Source: Streptomyces smyrnaeus
GTDB lineage: Bacteria; Actinomycetota; Actinomycetes; Streptomycetales; Streptomycetaceae
Direction of reading: 5' to 3'
DNA length: 64,000 bases
Assembly: GCF_017676345.1 (NCBI RefSeq)
Contig: NZ_JAFFZM010000003.1
Coordinates: 124,001 to 188,000, forward strand
This document shows positions 26,951 through 35,666 of this stretch, in pieces. The notes below the pieces were generated by a model that did not search any database, was not told the origin of the DNA, and worked only from the letters and a program-made list of their open reading frames with translations. The translations under genes and the position numbers were made by a program. Within the stretch, counting starts at the first letter, position 1. Every line of letters starts with the position of its first letter.

Positions 26951-27151
26951 CAGCTCTTGGAGCCGCCGCCCGTTCCGCCAGCTCTCCCAGCGGGGGCGCG
27001 CCCCTGAAGCCTTCCCTCTCGGAGGGCTCCGGGGCCTCACCGGGAGGGGGCTCCGATGGCGGGGTATTGCGGGTGACCGGCGCCCTCTGCCCGCTGGCTG
27101 CCCGTCCGCCGCCCGCCACCCGGCGCTTGCCTGCCGCCTGGGGCCGCCGCC

Positions 27152-27266
27152 CGGCGCCTGCCCGCCACCCGGTGCTCGCCCGGCGCCTGCCCGTCACCCG
27201 GTGCTCGCCCGGCGCCTGCCCGTCACCCGGTGCTCGTCCGGCCCTGCCCGCCACTCGGTGCTCGCC
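27152..27266. repeat. Four tandem copies of a ~29-bp repeat
   Basis: Units start at 27152, 27181, 27210 and 27239, each beginning CGGC(G)CCTGCCCG and ending CGGTGCTCG(C/T)C; more degenerate copies extend left to about 27070. They fill much of the 422-bp gap between the ABC permease and the pentapeptide-repeat gene, in which I see no credible gene. The units abut without unique spacers, so this is not a CRISPR array. Confidence 0.75.
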
Positions 27267-27372
27267 CGGCGCCCGGGCCGGCGCGTGGGGCACGGCGGGT
27301 GGCGGCGGTACAGGTACAGGTCCGGCATCGTCGCAGGACAGTGGGTGGTTCTGGGCAGGTTAGGTTGGATGG

Positions 27373-28356
27373 GTGAGTGAGATGACAGGGCGGGGGAGTG
27401 CGGAACGGTTGCGGGCCGACTGCGCGAACTGCGCGGGGCTGTGCTGTGTGGCGCTGCCGTTCACGGCGTCGGCCGACTTCGCCGTCGACAAGCCGGGCGG
27501 GAAGCGATGCGGAAACCTGACCACCGACAACCGGTGCTCGATCCATGCGCGGTTGCGGGAGAGCGGCTTCACCGGCTGCGCGGTCTTCGACTGCTTCGGC
27601 GCCGGACAGCGGGTGACCGGCCGGGACGGGCTGACGCCGGGACCGGAGATGTTCGCCGTCTTCCGGGTGACGCGGCAGCTGCACGAGTTGCTGTGGCTGC
27701 TGACGGAGGCCGAAGCCATCGGGCACGGCGAGGAGGCCCCCTCGCTGATCGCGGAGATCGACGCGCTCGTCGAAGGGGACGCGGAGGTGCTGCGCAATGT
27801 GGATGTGGACGCGTGGCGGGCGCGGGTGGGGGTGGTGTTGGAGCAGGTCAGTCACCAGGTGCGGGACGGTCTGGGTGGACGGGATCTGCGGCGGGCCGAC
27901 CTGATGGGAGCTCGGCTGCGGGGCGAGCGGCTGCGCGGGGCCAGCCTGCGGGGGGCGCTACTGATCGCTGCGGACCTGCGCGGGGCCGATCTGCGCCGGG
28001 CCGATCTCCTCGGCGCCGACCTGCGTGACGCGGATCTGCGGGGCGCCGATCTGTCGGACTCGCTCTTTGTGACCCAGGCGCAAGTGAATGCCGCGCGCGG
28101 TGACGCCGCCACCGCTGTCCCCGACACGCTGACCCGCCCCGCTCACTGGCTGCCTAGCCCTCCACCCGGGCAGCATGAGGCCTCGCAGCAGGCGCGGGGT
28201 ATGCCGCGTGGGAAGGCCACCCCGGTCGGCGGTGGCACTGGCGTCGGCGGGAGGAGCGGCAATGGGCAGCGCACCGGGCGTGGAGGACGCGGCAAACGGA
28301 ACGGAGGGACGGGTCCCCGTAACGGCACCGGTCGGCCCGGTCGCCGCACCGAGTGA
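27373..28356 (+). CDS. Cysteine-cluster (YkgJ-like) plus pentapeptide-repeat protein
   Basis: A 327-residue protein. The N-terminus has a dense cysteine cluster, CANCAGLCC (Cys17, 20, 24, 25), followed by CGN, CSIH, CAVFDC, resembling YkgJ-type metal- or Fe-S-binding proteins. Residues ~172-236 are about 13 tandem pentapeptide repeats, A(D/N)LRG-like, expected to form a right-handed beta-helix. The C-terminal ~70 residues are a basic Gly/Arg/Pro-rich tail. GTG 27373 is chosen; ATG 27382 is an alternative. Some pentapeptide proteins mimic DNA and protect gyrase, but nothing specific shows that here. Confidence 0.75.
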   Translation: MSEMTGRGSAERLRADCANCAGLCCVALPFTASADFAVDKPGGKRCGNLTTDNRCSIHARLRESGFTGCAVFDCFGAGQRVTGRDGLTPGPEMFAVFRVTRQLHELLWLLTEAEAIGHGEEAPSLIAEIDALVEGDAEVLRNVDVDAWRARVGVVLEQVSHQVRDGLGGRDLRRADLMGARLRGERLRGASLRGALLIAADLRGADLRRADLLGADLRDADLRGADLSDSLFVTQAQVNAARGDAATAVPDTLTRPAHWLPSPPPGQHEASQQARGMPRGKATPVGGGTGVGGRSGNGQRTGRGGRGKRNGGTGPRNGTGRPGRRTE

Positions 28357-28600
28357 TACCGCGTCGTCGGGGGGTGAGAGCGCACCGGGCGGGGCGGTTG
28401 CGAGAGAGCACGAGCACGCAAAGGAGGAGCGCGACGGTGGCACGGTAGATGTTCCAGGGGAGAGCACCGGGAGTGGGCGCGCTGTGGGCGTCGGCGGTGC
28501 TCCACGGAGGGGCGGCGCCGCTTTCGGCGAAAGTGCTGCGGGTGAGACGGGCGGGGGAAGGCCGGGTGGCCGTCGGCGGAGGGATCGGCACGGGCTGGAG

Positions 28601-30064
28601 ATGAGTGGGCTCGGCGGTGGAGACGGGGGTGAGGAGGCTGCGGCGTGGTACGAGAGCGCGGTCGATTCGCTGCTCTTCTTCCGGGGTGATGTCGCCGAAT
28701 CGGTGGGGGCGATGCGCAGGGTGGCGCCGGGGGCGCCGTTGGGGCAGGCGTTCGCCGCGTATCTGGGGCTGCTGGGTACGGAGCGGACACAGGCGGTCGC
28801 GGCGGGCGAGGAGTTCGCACGCTTCCGTGCCGAGGCGGATCACACTGCCTTCACCGAGCGCGAGCGCGCGCATCTGCGTGCGGCGTCCGTCTGGCTCGGC
28901 GGGGACATCGAGCGGGCCGGTGCGATGCTGCGCGAGATCAATGTCGGCTGGCCGCGAGACACCTTGGCGCTGGCGGTGGGGCACCAGATCGATTTCTTCA
29001 CGGGGAACGCCGACTCGCTGCGCGATCGGATCGCCGGGGCGTTGACGGCCTGGGACGAGGAGGATCCGCACTACGGGCCGCTGCTGGGCATGTTCGGTTT
29101 CGGCCTGGAGGAGTCGGGCGATTACGCCCGGGCCGAGCAGGTGGCGATGTCCGCCGTGGAGCGGCAGCCCCGCGACGTGTGGGGCATCCACGCCGTTGTG
29201 CACGCCTTCGAGATGCAGGGCCGCTTCGCGGACGGTATCCGCTACCTCGACGCACGGCGGAGGGACTGGGGCGCCAACAACATGATGGCGGTGCACAACT
29301 GGTGGCACTACGCCCTCTATGCGTTGGAGGCGGGCGATACGGACCGGGTGCTGGAGATCTACGACGCCACGCTCGACCCCGCGTCGTCCTCGGGGCTGGC
29401 GCTCGAACTGCTGGACGCGGCAGCGCTGCTGTGGCGGTTCTATGTGGACGCCGAAACGGCCGAGGACGCCCAGCAGTTGGTCGGTGAGCGCTGGGGCGCG
29501 CTCGCCGATGCCTGGGCGGCACGTGACAACGGTCCGCACTACGCCTTCAACGACACCCACGCCGTCATGGCCTACCTCGGTGCCGGGCGGATGCGGGAGG
29601 CGGAGGAGCTGGTGGCCGACCGTACGGAGTGGGCGGCGCGTCCACATCCCGGCGTCAGCAATCACACGATGACGGCCGAGGTCGGGCTGCCGGTGTGCCG
29701 GGCACTGATCGCCTTCGCCCGGGGACGCTACCCGGAGACCGTCGAGCTGCTGCTGCCGCTGCGCGGGCGGTTGCAGACGTTCGGTGGCAGCCATGCGCAG
29801 CGGGACGCGGTGCAGCGCACACTGGTCGAGGCGGCGCTGCGCGGACAACGGTGGGAGCTGGCCCGCACCCTGCTGAGTGAGCGTCTCAACCTGCGCCCCA
29901 CCAGCCCCTACAACTGGCTCGGTCAGGCCCGTCTCGCCGACCAGCTGGGGCAGGCGGCCCTCGCCGCCACCGCCCGTGAGAGGGCAGCCGCCCTGGCGGC
30001 TCCCGGCAAGAGCGCGCTCGCCGGTGCCGGCGTCGCTCAGCCCAGGGGGCCGGTACGGGCGTAG
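28601..30064 (+). CDS. Tetratricopeptide-repeat protein, TTC38 family
   Basis: About 487 residues made of TPR-like helical hairpins. Several stretches match the TTC38 family closely, such as VHAFEMQGRFADG, AVHNWWHYALYALE, FNDTHAVMAYLGAG and GGSHAQRDAVQRTL. Function of the family is unknown in bacteria. Start is uncertain: family similarity appears to begin slightly upstream (DRHGLEMSG), while ATG 28601 itself lacks a ribosome site. In-frame alternatives are GTG about 28488 and ATG 28262, the latter with GGGAGGAG in front but adding a low-complexity extension and overlapping the previous gene. The 3' end overlaps the AraC gene by 28 bp on the opposite strand. Confidence 0.78.
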   Translation: MSGLGGGDGGEEAAAWYESAVDSLLFFRGDVAESVGAMRRVAPGAPLGQAFAAYLGLLGTERTQAVAAGEEFARFRAEADHTAFTERERAHLRAASVWLGGDIERAGAMLREINVGWPRDTLALAVGHQIDFFTGNADSLRDRIAGALTAWDEEDPHYGPLLGMFGFGLEESGDYARAEQVAMSAVERQPRDVWGIHAVVHAFEMQGRFADGIRYLDARRRDWGANNMMAVHNWWHYALYALEAGDTDRVLEIYDATLDPASSSGLALELLDAAALLWRFYVDAETAEDAQQLVGERWGALADAWAARDNGPHYAFNDTHAVMAYLGAGRMREAEELVADRTEWAARPHPGVSNHTMTAEVGLPVCRALIAFARGRYPETVELLLPLRGRLQTFGGSHAQRDAVQRTLVEAALRGQRWELARTLLSERLNLRPTSPYNWLGQARLADQLGQAALAATARERAAALAAPGKSALAGAGVAQPRGPVRA

Positions 30065-30840
30065 CGGCCCGGAGCGATGCCCAGTACTCGCTTGAAGTGC
30101 CGGGTGAGGTGTGACTGGTCGTAGAAGCCGGCCGCGGTTGCCACCTCGCCCGGTGGCTGCCCGTCGAGCAGCAGCCGGCGGGCCAGGTCGACGCGGCGGG
30201 ACGTCACATACTGGTGGGGCGGGATGCCGAACGCGGCGCTGAAGGCACGGACGAGGTGCGCGGGGTGGGCGTGGAGCAGACGCGCGGCCTCTTCCAGGGT
30301 GGTGCCTTCGCGGAAGCGCTCGTCGAGGAGGTCGCGCAGGTCGTGGGCGACACCGCGGTCCGGCACGGCGCTGTCGATGATCGCTCGGGGGCGCAAGTGC
30401 TCGCGCAGGCGCTGGCTGATGAGGGCAAGACGACTCTCGGCCTCCAGTTCGTCTCCCCGGTAGGCAAGGGAGGTGTGCAGCTGCCCGACGCGTCGGCGCA
30501 GCAGGGGATCCGTGAGGTCCGGACCGTCGACCGCCGGCCCGATGAGGCCGGCGTCCAGCTGCGTCATGTCGAGGTAGAGCACACGCTTGCGAAAGCCGCG
30601 AGCGGTGACCGGAGAGCCGTTGTGCGGGATCTGCGGCGGCAGCAGGCTGACGGTGTCGTTCGGGGTGCCGCGCTCATGGCGGTCCAGGTCGTAGCGGACC
30701 GCTCCGTCGTCGACGATCAGCAGGGTCCAGGCGTCGTGGACGTGCATGGGGTACGTGTGCTCGGTGTAGTGGGCATGGAAGACCTCCCTGACGCCCGGGA
30801 CCGACGGGCGCCAGGCAGAGATCTCCTGCTGGTACGCCAT
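30037..30840 (-). CDS. AraC family transcriptional regulator
   Basis: About 267 residues: an N-terminal cupin-like AraC_binding domain (HAHYTEHTYPMHVHDAWTLLIVDDGAV) and a C-terminal pair of helix-turn-helices (TTLEEAARLLHAHPAHLVRAF; GEVATAAGFYDQSHLTRHFKRVLG). ATG 30840 gives MAYQQEISAW, the usual family beginning. It is divergent from the DUF2000 gene (49 bp apart); AraC/DUF2000 pairs are frequent in actinobacteria, often with a LysE exporter, which is not present here. It probably regulates that gene. Confidence 0.88.
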   Translation of the reverse strand: MAYQQEISAWRPSVPGVREVFHAHYTEHTYPMHVHDAWTLLIVDDGAVRYDLDRHERGTPNDTVSLLPPQIPHNGSPVTARGFRKRVLYLDMTQLDAGLIGPAVDGPDLTDPLLRRRVGQLHTSLAYRGDELEAESRLALISQRLREHLRPRAIIDSAVPDRGVAHDLRDLLDERFREGTTLEEAARLLHAHPAHLVRAFSAAFGIPPHQYVTSRRVDLARRLLLDGQPPGEVATAAGFYDQSHLTRHFKRVLGIAPGRYARTGPLG

Positions 30841-30889
30841 GCAAAGAACGTACAAGACGGCGCAGGCTCGCAGCCTGCAGTCTCAGAGC

Positions 30890-31357
30890 ATGAGAAAGAT
30901 GGATGAAGCCGGGGTCGCGGCCGGTGCGGCGGTGCAGAATTTTCCCGTTCGTTTCGACACGAAGATCGCCGTACTGCTGCGCGACGACCTGGAGCCCTGG
31001 CAACGGCTGAATGTGACCGCCTTCCTCGTCAGCGGGCTCGGTACGATGTCGCCCGAGGTGATCGGCGAGCCGTACGAGGATGCCGACGGCACCGCGTATC
31101 TGCCGATGTTCCGCCAGCCGGTGCTGGTTTTCCAGGGGACGAAGGAGACGCTGACCACGGCGCACCGTCGTGCGCTGTCCCGCTCGCTGCCGAGGGCCGT
31201 GTTCACCTCGGACCTGTTCAGGACGGGCAACGACCGGGACAACCGGGCGGCCGTACGGGCGGTGGGCACCGACCAGCTCGACCTGGTGGGGATCGCCGTC
31301 CACGGGCCGCGCAACGCGGTGGACAAGGTTCTCAAAGGCGCGCGGATGCACCCCTGA
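30890..31357 (+). CDS. DUF2000 family protein
   Basis: About 155 residues. Family features are NFPVRFDTKIAVLLRDDLEPWQRLNVTAFL near the N-terminus and the QPVLVFQGT strand. DUF2000 proteins resemble peptidyl-tRNA hydrolase 2-like folds and have no established role. ATG 30890 is preferred over the upstream in-frame start because it follows the divergent promoter region. Likely controlled by the adjacent AraC regulator. Confidence 0.8.
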   Translation: MRKMDEAGVAAGAAVQNFPVRFDTKIAVLLRDDLEPWQRLNVTAFLVSGLGTMSPEVIGEPYEDADGTAYLPMFRQPVLVFQGTKETLTTAHRRALSRSLPRAVFTSDLFRTGNDRDNRAAVRAVGTDQLDLVGIAVHGPRNAVDKVLKGARMHP

Positions 31358-31390
31358 GCTGCCGGTGCACAGCAGCTTGCCCGTGCCCCT

Positions 31391-31429
31391 TCGCCCGTGC
31401 CCTTCGCCCGTGCCCTTCGCCCATGCCCA
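31391..31429. repeat. Three tandem 13-bp repeats (TCGCCCGTGCCCT)
   Basis: Perfect units at 31391-31403 and 31404-31416 and an imperfect one at 31417-31429, with similar partial units on either side up to about 31460. They occupy the 316-bp gap before the LanB genes. Apart from them the gap holds only an AT-richer segment (about 31570-31660), which may contain the promoter of the lantibiotic genes, and no convincing gene. Confidence 0.6.
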
Positions 31430-31673
31430 CCTCCGCCCGTGCTCCCCTTCGCCCGTGGGGCTTCCCCGTGCGCCCTTTCCCCGTGCACCCTCCGGGCGAG
31501 GCGCGGCGTCGGTGCCGGGTACGCGAGGTTCGCCGGGCAGGCCCGAGTGCACCGGCGCACAACTGCCGGTCATATGAAGAATGCGGCTCGGTTGTTGGTT
31601 GATCGGGAGGGCGGGCAAGTCCCCTTCATGACGTGATTGCGGGCAGCGTAATCACCGGCGAAGGGGGCGAGAA

Positions 31674-32669
31674 TTGCCCGATGCTTGGTATTTGCTGCGT
31701 CCGCCGTATGCCTGGTCCGCCGTAGCGGAACGGCTCCGTGAAATGCGGTTGCGTGGCCGGGCGGCGCTGTCGGTGGGTTTTGCCGCCGGGCTGGCCGCCG
31801 CCCGGGACGCGGGCGCCGAGGCGCCATGGGCGCAGGTCAATCTGGCTGTGGAATCGGAAGAGCGGGCGCGTACGGAATTCTGCGCGGAACTGGGTGTCGT
31901 CGCACGGGAATTCCTCGGCGCCGAACGGGCGCGCAATTTCTTCTTCATGCACAAGGACCCGGGAATCCGGGTGCGCTTTCAGGCCCCCGAGCCGGACGGC
32001 GACGGCGCCACGCAGTTGCGCGCCTCGCTGCTGCGCCGGTTCGCCCGGTGCGAGGGGGCGCGGACGCGGCCGGTGTGCGTGGTCTACGAGCCCGAGCACT
32101 ATCTCTTCGGCGGCCCGGCGTCGATGGCGTACGTGCACGACCTCTTCACCCTCGATTCCTTCGCCTGGCTGGACCACCATGTCCGGCATCCCGGCCGTGC
32201 GGGCCAGTTGGCGGCCTGGCGGCACTCGCTCCTGCTGCTGCGGGAACTCTTCACCGGGCTGGGCATCGTCGGCTGGGAGCACCGCGGGGTGTGGCACACC
32301 TTGAGCCGGGAGGCGGGACGCGGACTGGGGGCTGCGGGGGGTACCGATCGTGCGGCTCGGGAGCAGGCCGCCGCCGGCATCGCCGCGTTCTGGCGGGCAC
32401 CACGCGAGGAGGCGCTGCTCGCCTTCCCCGAGGAGCGCCGCCCGGCGCTGGTGCGGCACGCCCAGGCCGTTCGCCAGGCCGCCGTCCGCTGGCGGAAGGG
32501 GTACTTCGAGGGTGGTGAGGCGACGGTCGGGCCGCGCACGGCTGCGGCGTACTTCACCGTCTTCCACTGGAATCGGGGCCGACTGTCCCTGCCCCGCCAG
32601 AAGCTGCTGACCCATGCGCTGGCGACCGAGGGGGGTGTCCCGCATGAGGCCACGCCGTCCGGGCCCTGA
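31674..32669 (+). CDS. Split lantibiotic dehydratase, elimination domain (SpaB_C / thiopeptide-type)
   Basis: A 331-residue protein equivalent to the C-terminal glutamate-elimination domain of LanB, as in thiopeptide and goadsporin pathways. Typical features are PDAWYLLRPPYAW at the N-terminus, WAQVNLAVESEERARTEF, the FFMHKDPGIRVRFQ strand and CVVYEPEHYLFGGPASM. It would remove glutamate from glutamylated Ser/Thr to give dehydroamino acids. The TTG start follows AAGGGGG at proper spacing. Its 3' end overlaps the glutamylating partner by 26 bp, so the two halves of LanB are made together. Confidence 0.85.
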   Translation: MPDAWYLLRPPYAWSAVAERLREMRLRGRAALSVGFAAGLAAARDAGAEAPWAQVNLAVESEERARTEFCAELGVVAREFLGAERARNFFFMHKDPGIRVRFQAPEPDGDGATQLRASLLRRFARCEGARTRPVCVVYEPEHYLFGGPASMAYVHDLFTLDSFAWLDHHVRHPGRAGQLAAWRHSLLLLRELFTGLGIVGWEHRGVWHTLSREAGRGLGAAGGTDRAAREQAAAGIAAFWRAPREEALLAFPEERRPALVRHAQAVRQAAVRWRKGYFEGGEATVGPRTAAAYFTVFHWNRGRLSLPRQKLLTHALATEGGVPHEATPSGP

Positions 32670-35631
32670 CGCCGCCACCCGGTGCGGGGGCGGCGCGCCG
32701 CCGCCCCGCGCACCGTCGGAACGTTTCGGCTCCCCCTCCCGTCCCGGCTCTCCGGACCCCTTCGGCGCGGGGATACCGCTCGGGTCGACTGCTCTGCTGC
32801 GGCTCGCAGGGATGCCGGTCGACGCCTGGTGCGGAGCGGGGAGTCCTGAAGTGTTCGCCTGGGCCGACGAACTGGCCGAGCGGCAGGCGCGGACCGTTTC
32901 GCGGGCCCGCGCGTTGAGCGTGCGACTCGGGAACGAGATCGTGCCCGACGACCGGCTGACGACCACCGGCCGACGCGCGGTGCTGGCGCTGCGTCGCCGC
33001 CTGTACGCGGGTGACCTCCCGGACGTGGCTCCCGTAACCGCCGCAACCGTTCCGGAATCCGCCGCAACCATTCCGGAAACCGCGGGAACTGCCCCGGGAT
33101 CCGCGTCGGGCGCCCCGGAGGCCCCGGAGGCCCCGGACACCCGGGAAACCGCATCGGAAGCCCCGGAGGCCCCTGATGCCGCCACCGAGGCCGTCGCCGT
33201 GCTCGATCCGTACCTCGCACGGGAGCTGCGGGAGCTCGGCGACGACGCCGGGGAGCTCCGGGCCTCGTTCGGCGCGTTCGAACGCGCGGTCGCCGCCGAG
33301 CGGGAGCGGGTGAGCCTGGCGCTGCTGGAGCTGGCGCGTACCGATCCCGCGCTGCGCGGTTTCGTCGAGGACGCCGCACCGCGTGCCGTGGCGGACCTGG
33401 AGCGGCGTGCTGCGGCGGGCGTGCCCTGGCAGGACAAGCGGCAGCGCAAGGGCGTCGGCTATCTGTGGCGCGCGCTGGGGCGGGCCGCGGCGAAGACCAC
33501 TCCGCGCGGCTGGGCCGGTCAACTGGCGGCTCTTCCCGTGTGCGCCGGGGCCGACGACGGGCCACTGCTGCCGCAGCCACGGCCGGTCGGGGGTGATGTC
33601 GCCGCGCGGCGGACGGAGAATGTGCATCTGTTGTGGTCCCGGCTGCGCGAGCTGGATCTGTCCGCCGTCGGCCCGCAGACGCTGCTCGCGCCCGCTCCGC
33701 TGTACCACGCCACGGGCGTACGGGCCACGGGCGTACCCGGTACGGGCGATCTGCACTTCTGCGTCGTCGATCCATGGCCGGAAGGCGGTGGGCGGCTGCG
33801 GCGCCTCACGCTGCGCCGCACTCCGGTGCTGGAAGCCGTCCTGGAACTCCTCGGTTCGACGCCCCGCACCGTGGGTGCGCTGGAGGCGGGCCTGGGGCCG
33901 CCGTCGTCCCGCCCGGTGCTGCGCGCTTTTCTCTCCCAGCTGCACTGTCTGGGGGTTCTGCAGATCTGCGCCGTGCCCGAGGTCCGCCGCCTCTCCTGGA
34001 CGCCGCCACCGGCTACGGGGGAGCGCCTGCCACTCGGCAGCTCCGGCGCGGGCACTGGCGCATCGGCGCGTAGCGCGCGGGGCTCGTTCCTCGATTCCTA
34101 CCGCATGCTCGGGCCGTCGGCGGCGCCCGGCGCCCGGGGGAAGGCGACGCGCCCGCTGGTCGGTGGGCAGGGTGTGGCCGCCGTGGCCGAGGGGCTGGCG
34201 CTGGCGCGGCGGGTCGCGGCCCTGTGTGCGGCGGACGGGGGCCAGGAGGGCAACGGGTGGAAGGAGCCGGCGGAGGCGGCCTCGCTCGGTGCCGAACCCG
34301 TCTCCGTCGTACGGCTGCTGGACGCGCACCATCACGAGTACGACCACGAGTACGACGCGGCGGCGGCGAAACCTGTGCCGCGGGCCCGCTACGAGGGGTG
34401 GCGGCCGGTGCGTACGCCCGGTTCCGGGTACGCCCGGCTGGTGGCGTACATCGGTGCGCGGCTGGACGCGGAGTGCGTCGACCTGGACGCCACGCTGCTG
34501 GACGGGCTGGGGGCGCCCCGGGTGTCGCCGCTGCTGGAGGCCTGGCCCGTCGATTGCCTGCTGCGGCCGACGGTTCCCGCTCCTGCCGGGTGCGGAGCCT
34601 TGGCGGTGCTGGAGTCCGCGTCGCCCGCCGGGGTGCTGGACGCGCGTTTCGCCGAAGCGCTGGGTGAACTGCACGAGCCGTACGGCGGATATCCGAACCC
34701 CGCCGCGCACCGGGACTTCCTCGCCGCGTTCGAACGCCGGACCGGAGTGCGGTTCGTGGAGCTTCTGGTGCCACCGCTGGCCGAGGGGGCGGCCAACGCC
34801 GTACGCCGTCCGATCACCACGAGCTGGTGCACAGGTGATCCCAACACACCGCTGTACTACGGGCGCTCGCGGGAGAGCGTTCCTGGTGACGCCGACCGGC
34901 ACAGCAGGTCCACGCCGCTCCCGCCTGTCCGGCATCTGCCTCTCGACAGCGTCACCCTGCGCGTCACGGACACCGCTGAAGGCCGCGCCCTCGTCGCGGA
35001 GGCCGGCGGCGTGCGGCTTCTCCCCGTGCACCATGCCACCCGCACCCCCGCGCCGCCGTACGACAGGCTGCTGCGGTTGCTGACCGCCGCTGGACATCCG
35101 GCCACCGCGCGGATGGTGCGGCTGGACGGGCTCGCCGGGGCTTTCCCCGAAGCGGCGCGGGTGCCGCGGCTGACGGTCGGTGGACTGCTCATCGTGAGCC
35201 CCGCGCAGTGGCGGGTGCCGCGCGCGGCGCTGTGGCGGTCGACGGATCCCGAACCCGTGAAGGTGGCGGCGCTCGCCGGGCTGCGGCGGTCGACCGGGTT
35301 GCCCCGGTTCGGCTATGCCCGTACGCGTCCGGGCGCCAAGCCGCTGCCTGTGGACCTCGCCGCGCTGCCGGCGCTCCAAGCACTGGAGCGGCTGTGTCAG
35401 GCCGAGCCCGGCACGGATCTGGTGTTCGAGGAGGCGCTGCCCGCGCCGACCGCGGCTGAACGGCAGGGTGTGGCCGCCCAATTGCTGCTCCGGCTGCCGC
35501 GCGACCGTACAGCCGAAGAACTCGCCGAACGTGCGGCCGCCGCCTGGTGCGGGGCAGCGATCAGCCTCCCCGGCGTACCGCTTGCCTCCGGCGGCGGCAC
35601 GGAGCCGGGGCGGACGCCGCACCCCCGATAA
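32644..35631 (+). CDS. Split lantibiotic dehydratase, glutamylation domain (LanB N-terminal type)
   Basis: A 995-residue Lant_dehydr_N-like protein expected to transfer glutamate from glutamyl-tRNA to Ser/Thr of a RiPP precursor. LanB-like segments include GIPLGSTALLRLAGMPVD near the start, VGYLWRALGRAAAKTTPRGW, and the C-terminal region with VGGLLIVSPAQWRVPR and LPRFGYARTRPGAKPLPVDL. It is longer than most stand-alone glutamylation proteins, partly due to a low-complexity Ala/Pro/Glu stretch around residues 140-180 (VPESAATIPETAG, PEAPEAPD). ATG 32644 lies after GAGGGGGG inside the previous gene. Confidence 0.85.
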   Translation: MRPRRPGPDAATRCGGGAPPPRAPSERFGSPSRPGSPDPFGAGIPLGSTALLRLAGMPVDAWCGAGSPEVFAWADELAERQARTVSRARALSVRLGNEIVPDDRLTTTGRRAVLALRRRLYAGDLPDVAPVTAATVPESAATIPETAGTAPGSASGAPEAPEAPDTRETASEAPEAPDAATEAVAVLDPYLARELRELGDDAGELRASFGAFERAVAAERERVSLALLELARTDPALRGFVEDAAPRAVADLERRAAAGVPWQDKRQRKGVGYLWRALGRAAAKTTPRGWAGQLAALPVCAGADDGPLLPQPRPVGGDVAARRTENVHLLWSRLRELDLSAVGPQTLLAPAPLYHATGVRATGVPGTGDLHFCVVDPWPEGGGRLRRLTLRRTPVLEAVLELLGSTPRTVGALEAGLGPPSSRPVLRAFLSQLHCLGVLQICAVPEVRRLSWTPPPATGERLPLGSSGAGTGASARSARGSFLDSYRMLGPSAAPGARGKATRPLVGGQGVAAVAEGLALARRVAALCAADGGQEGNGWKEPAEAASLGAEPVSVVRLLDAHHHEYDHEYDAAAAKPVPRARYEGWRPVRTPGSGYARLVAYIGARLDAECVDLDATLLDGLGAPRVSPLLEAWPVDCLLRPTVPAPAGCGALAVLESASPAGVLDARFAEALGELHEPYGGYPNPAAHRDFLAAFERRTGVRFVELLVPPLAEGAANAVRRPITTSWCTGDPNTPLYYGRSRESVPGDADRHSRSTPLPPVRHLPLDSVTLRVTDTAEGRALVAEAGGVRLLPVHHATRTPAPPYDRLLRLLTAAGHPATARMVRLDGLAGAFPEAARVPRLTVGGLLIVSPAQWRVPRAALWRSTDPEPVKVAALAGLRRSTGLPRFGYARTRPGAKPLPVDLAALPALQALERLCQAEPGTDLVFEEALPAPTAAERQGVAAQLLLRLPRDRTAEELAERAAAAWCGAAISLPGVPLASGGGTEPGRTPHPR

Positions 35632-35666
35632 GAGGAAGACAAGAGAGCAAGAAAGGGAGGACGACC

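Noticed and set aside
27070..27290. Regular repeats considered as a CRISPR array
   Set aside because: Units are directly adjacent with no unique spacers, and no cas genes are present.
26760..27293. Minus-strand ORF of 177 codons over the repeat region
   Set aside because: Translation is a repeat-derived Arg/Gly/Ala low-complexity sequence overlapping the ABC permease end.
31574..31636. 20-codon ORF (MKNAARLLVDREGG...) before the LanB operon, considered as a lanthipeptide precursor
   Set aside because: No Cys, a single Thr, no Ser, no clear ribosome site; cannot serve as a lanthionine substrate.
32554..35622. Minus-strand open frame of about 1000 codons opposite the LanB gene
   Set aside because: Arg/Gln/His/Gly-rich translation with no domain; a mirror of the high-GC third-position bias of the real plus-strand gene. 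Similar long antisense frames at 12.0-13.8, 39.3-41.3, 42.8-45.1 and 58.8-61.4 kb were rejected for the same reason.
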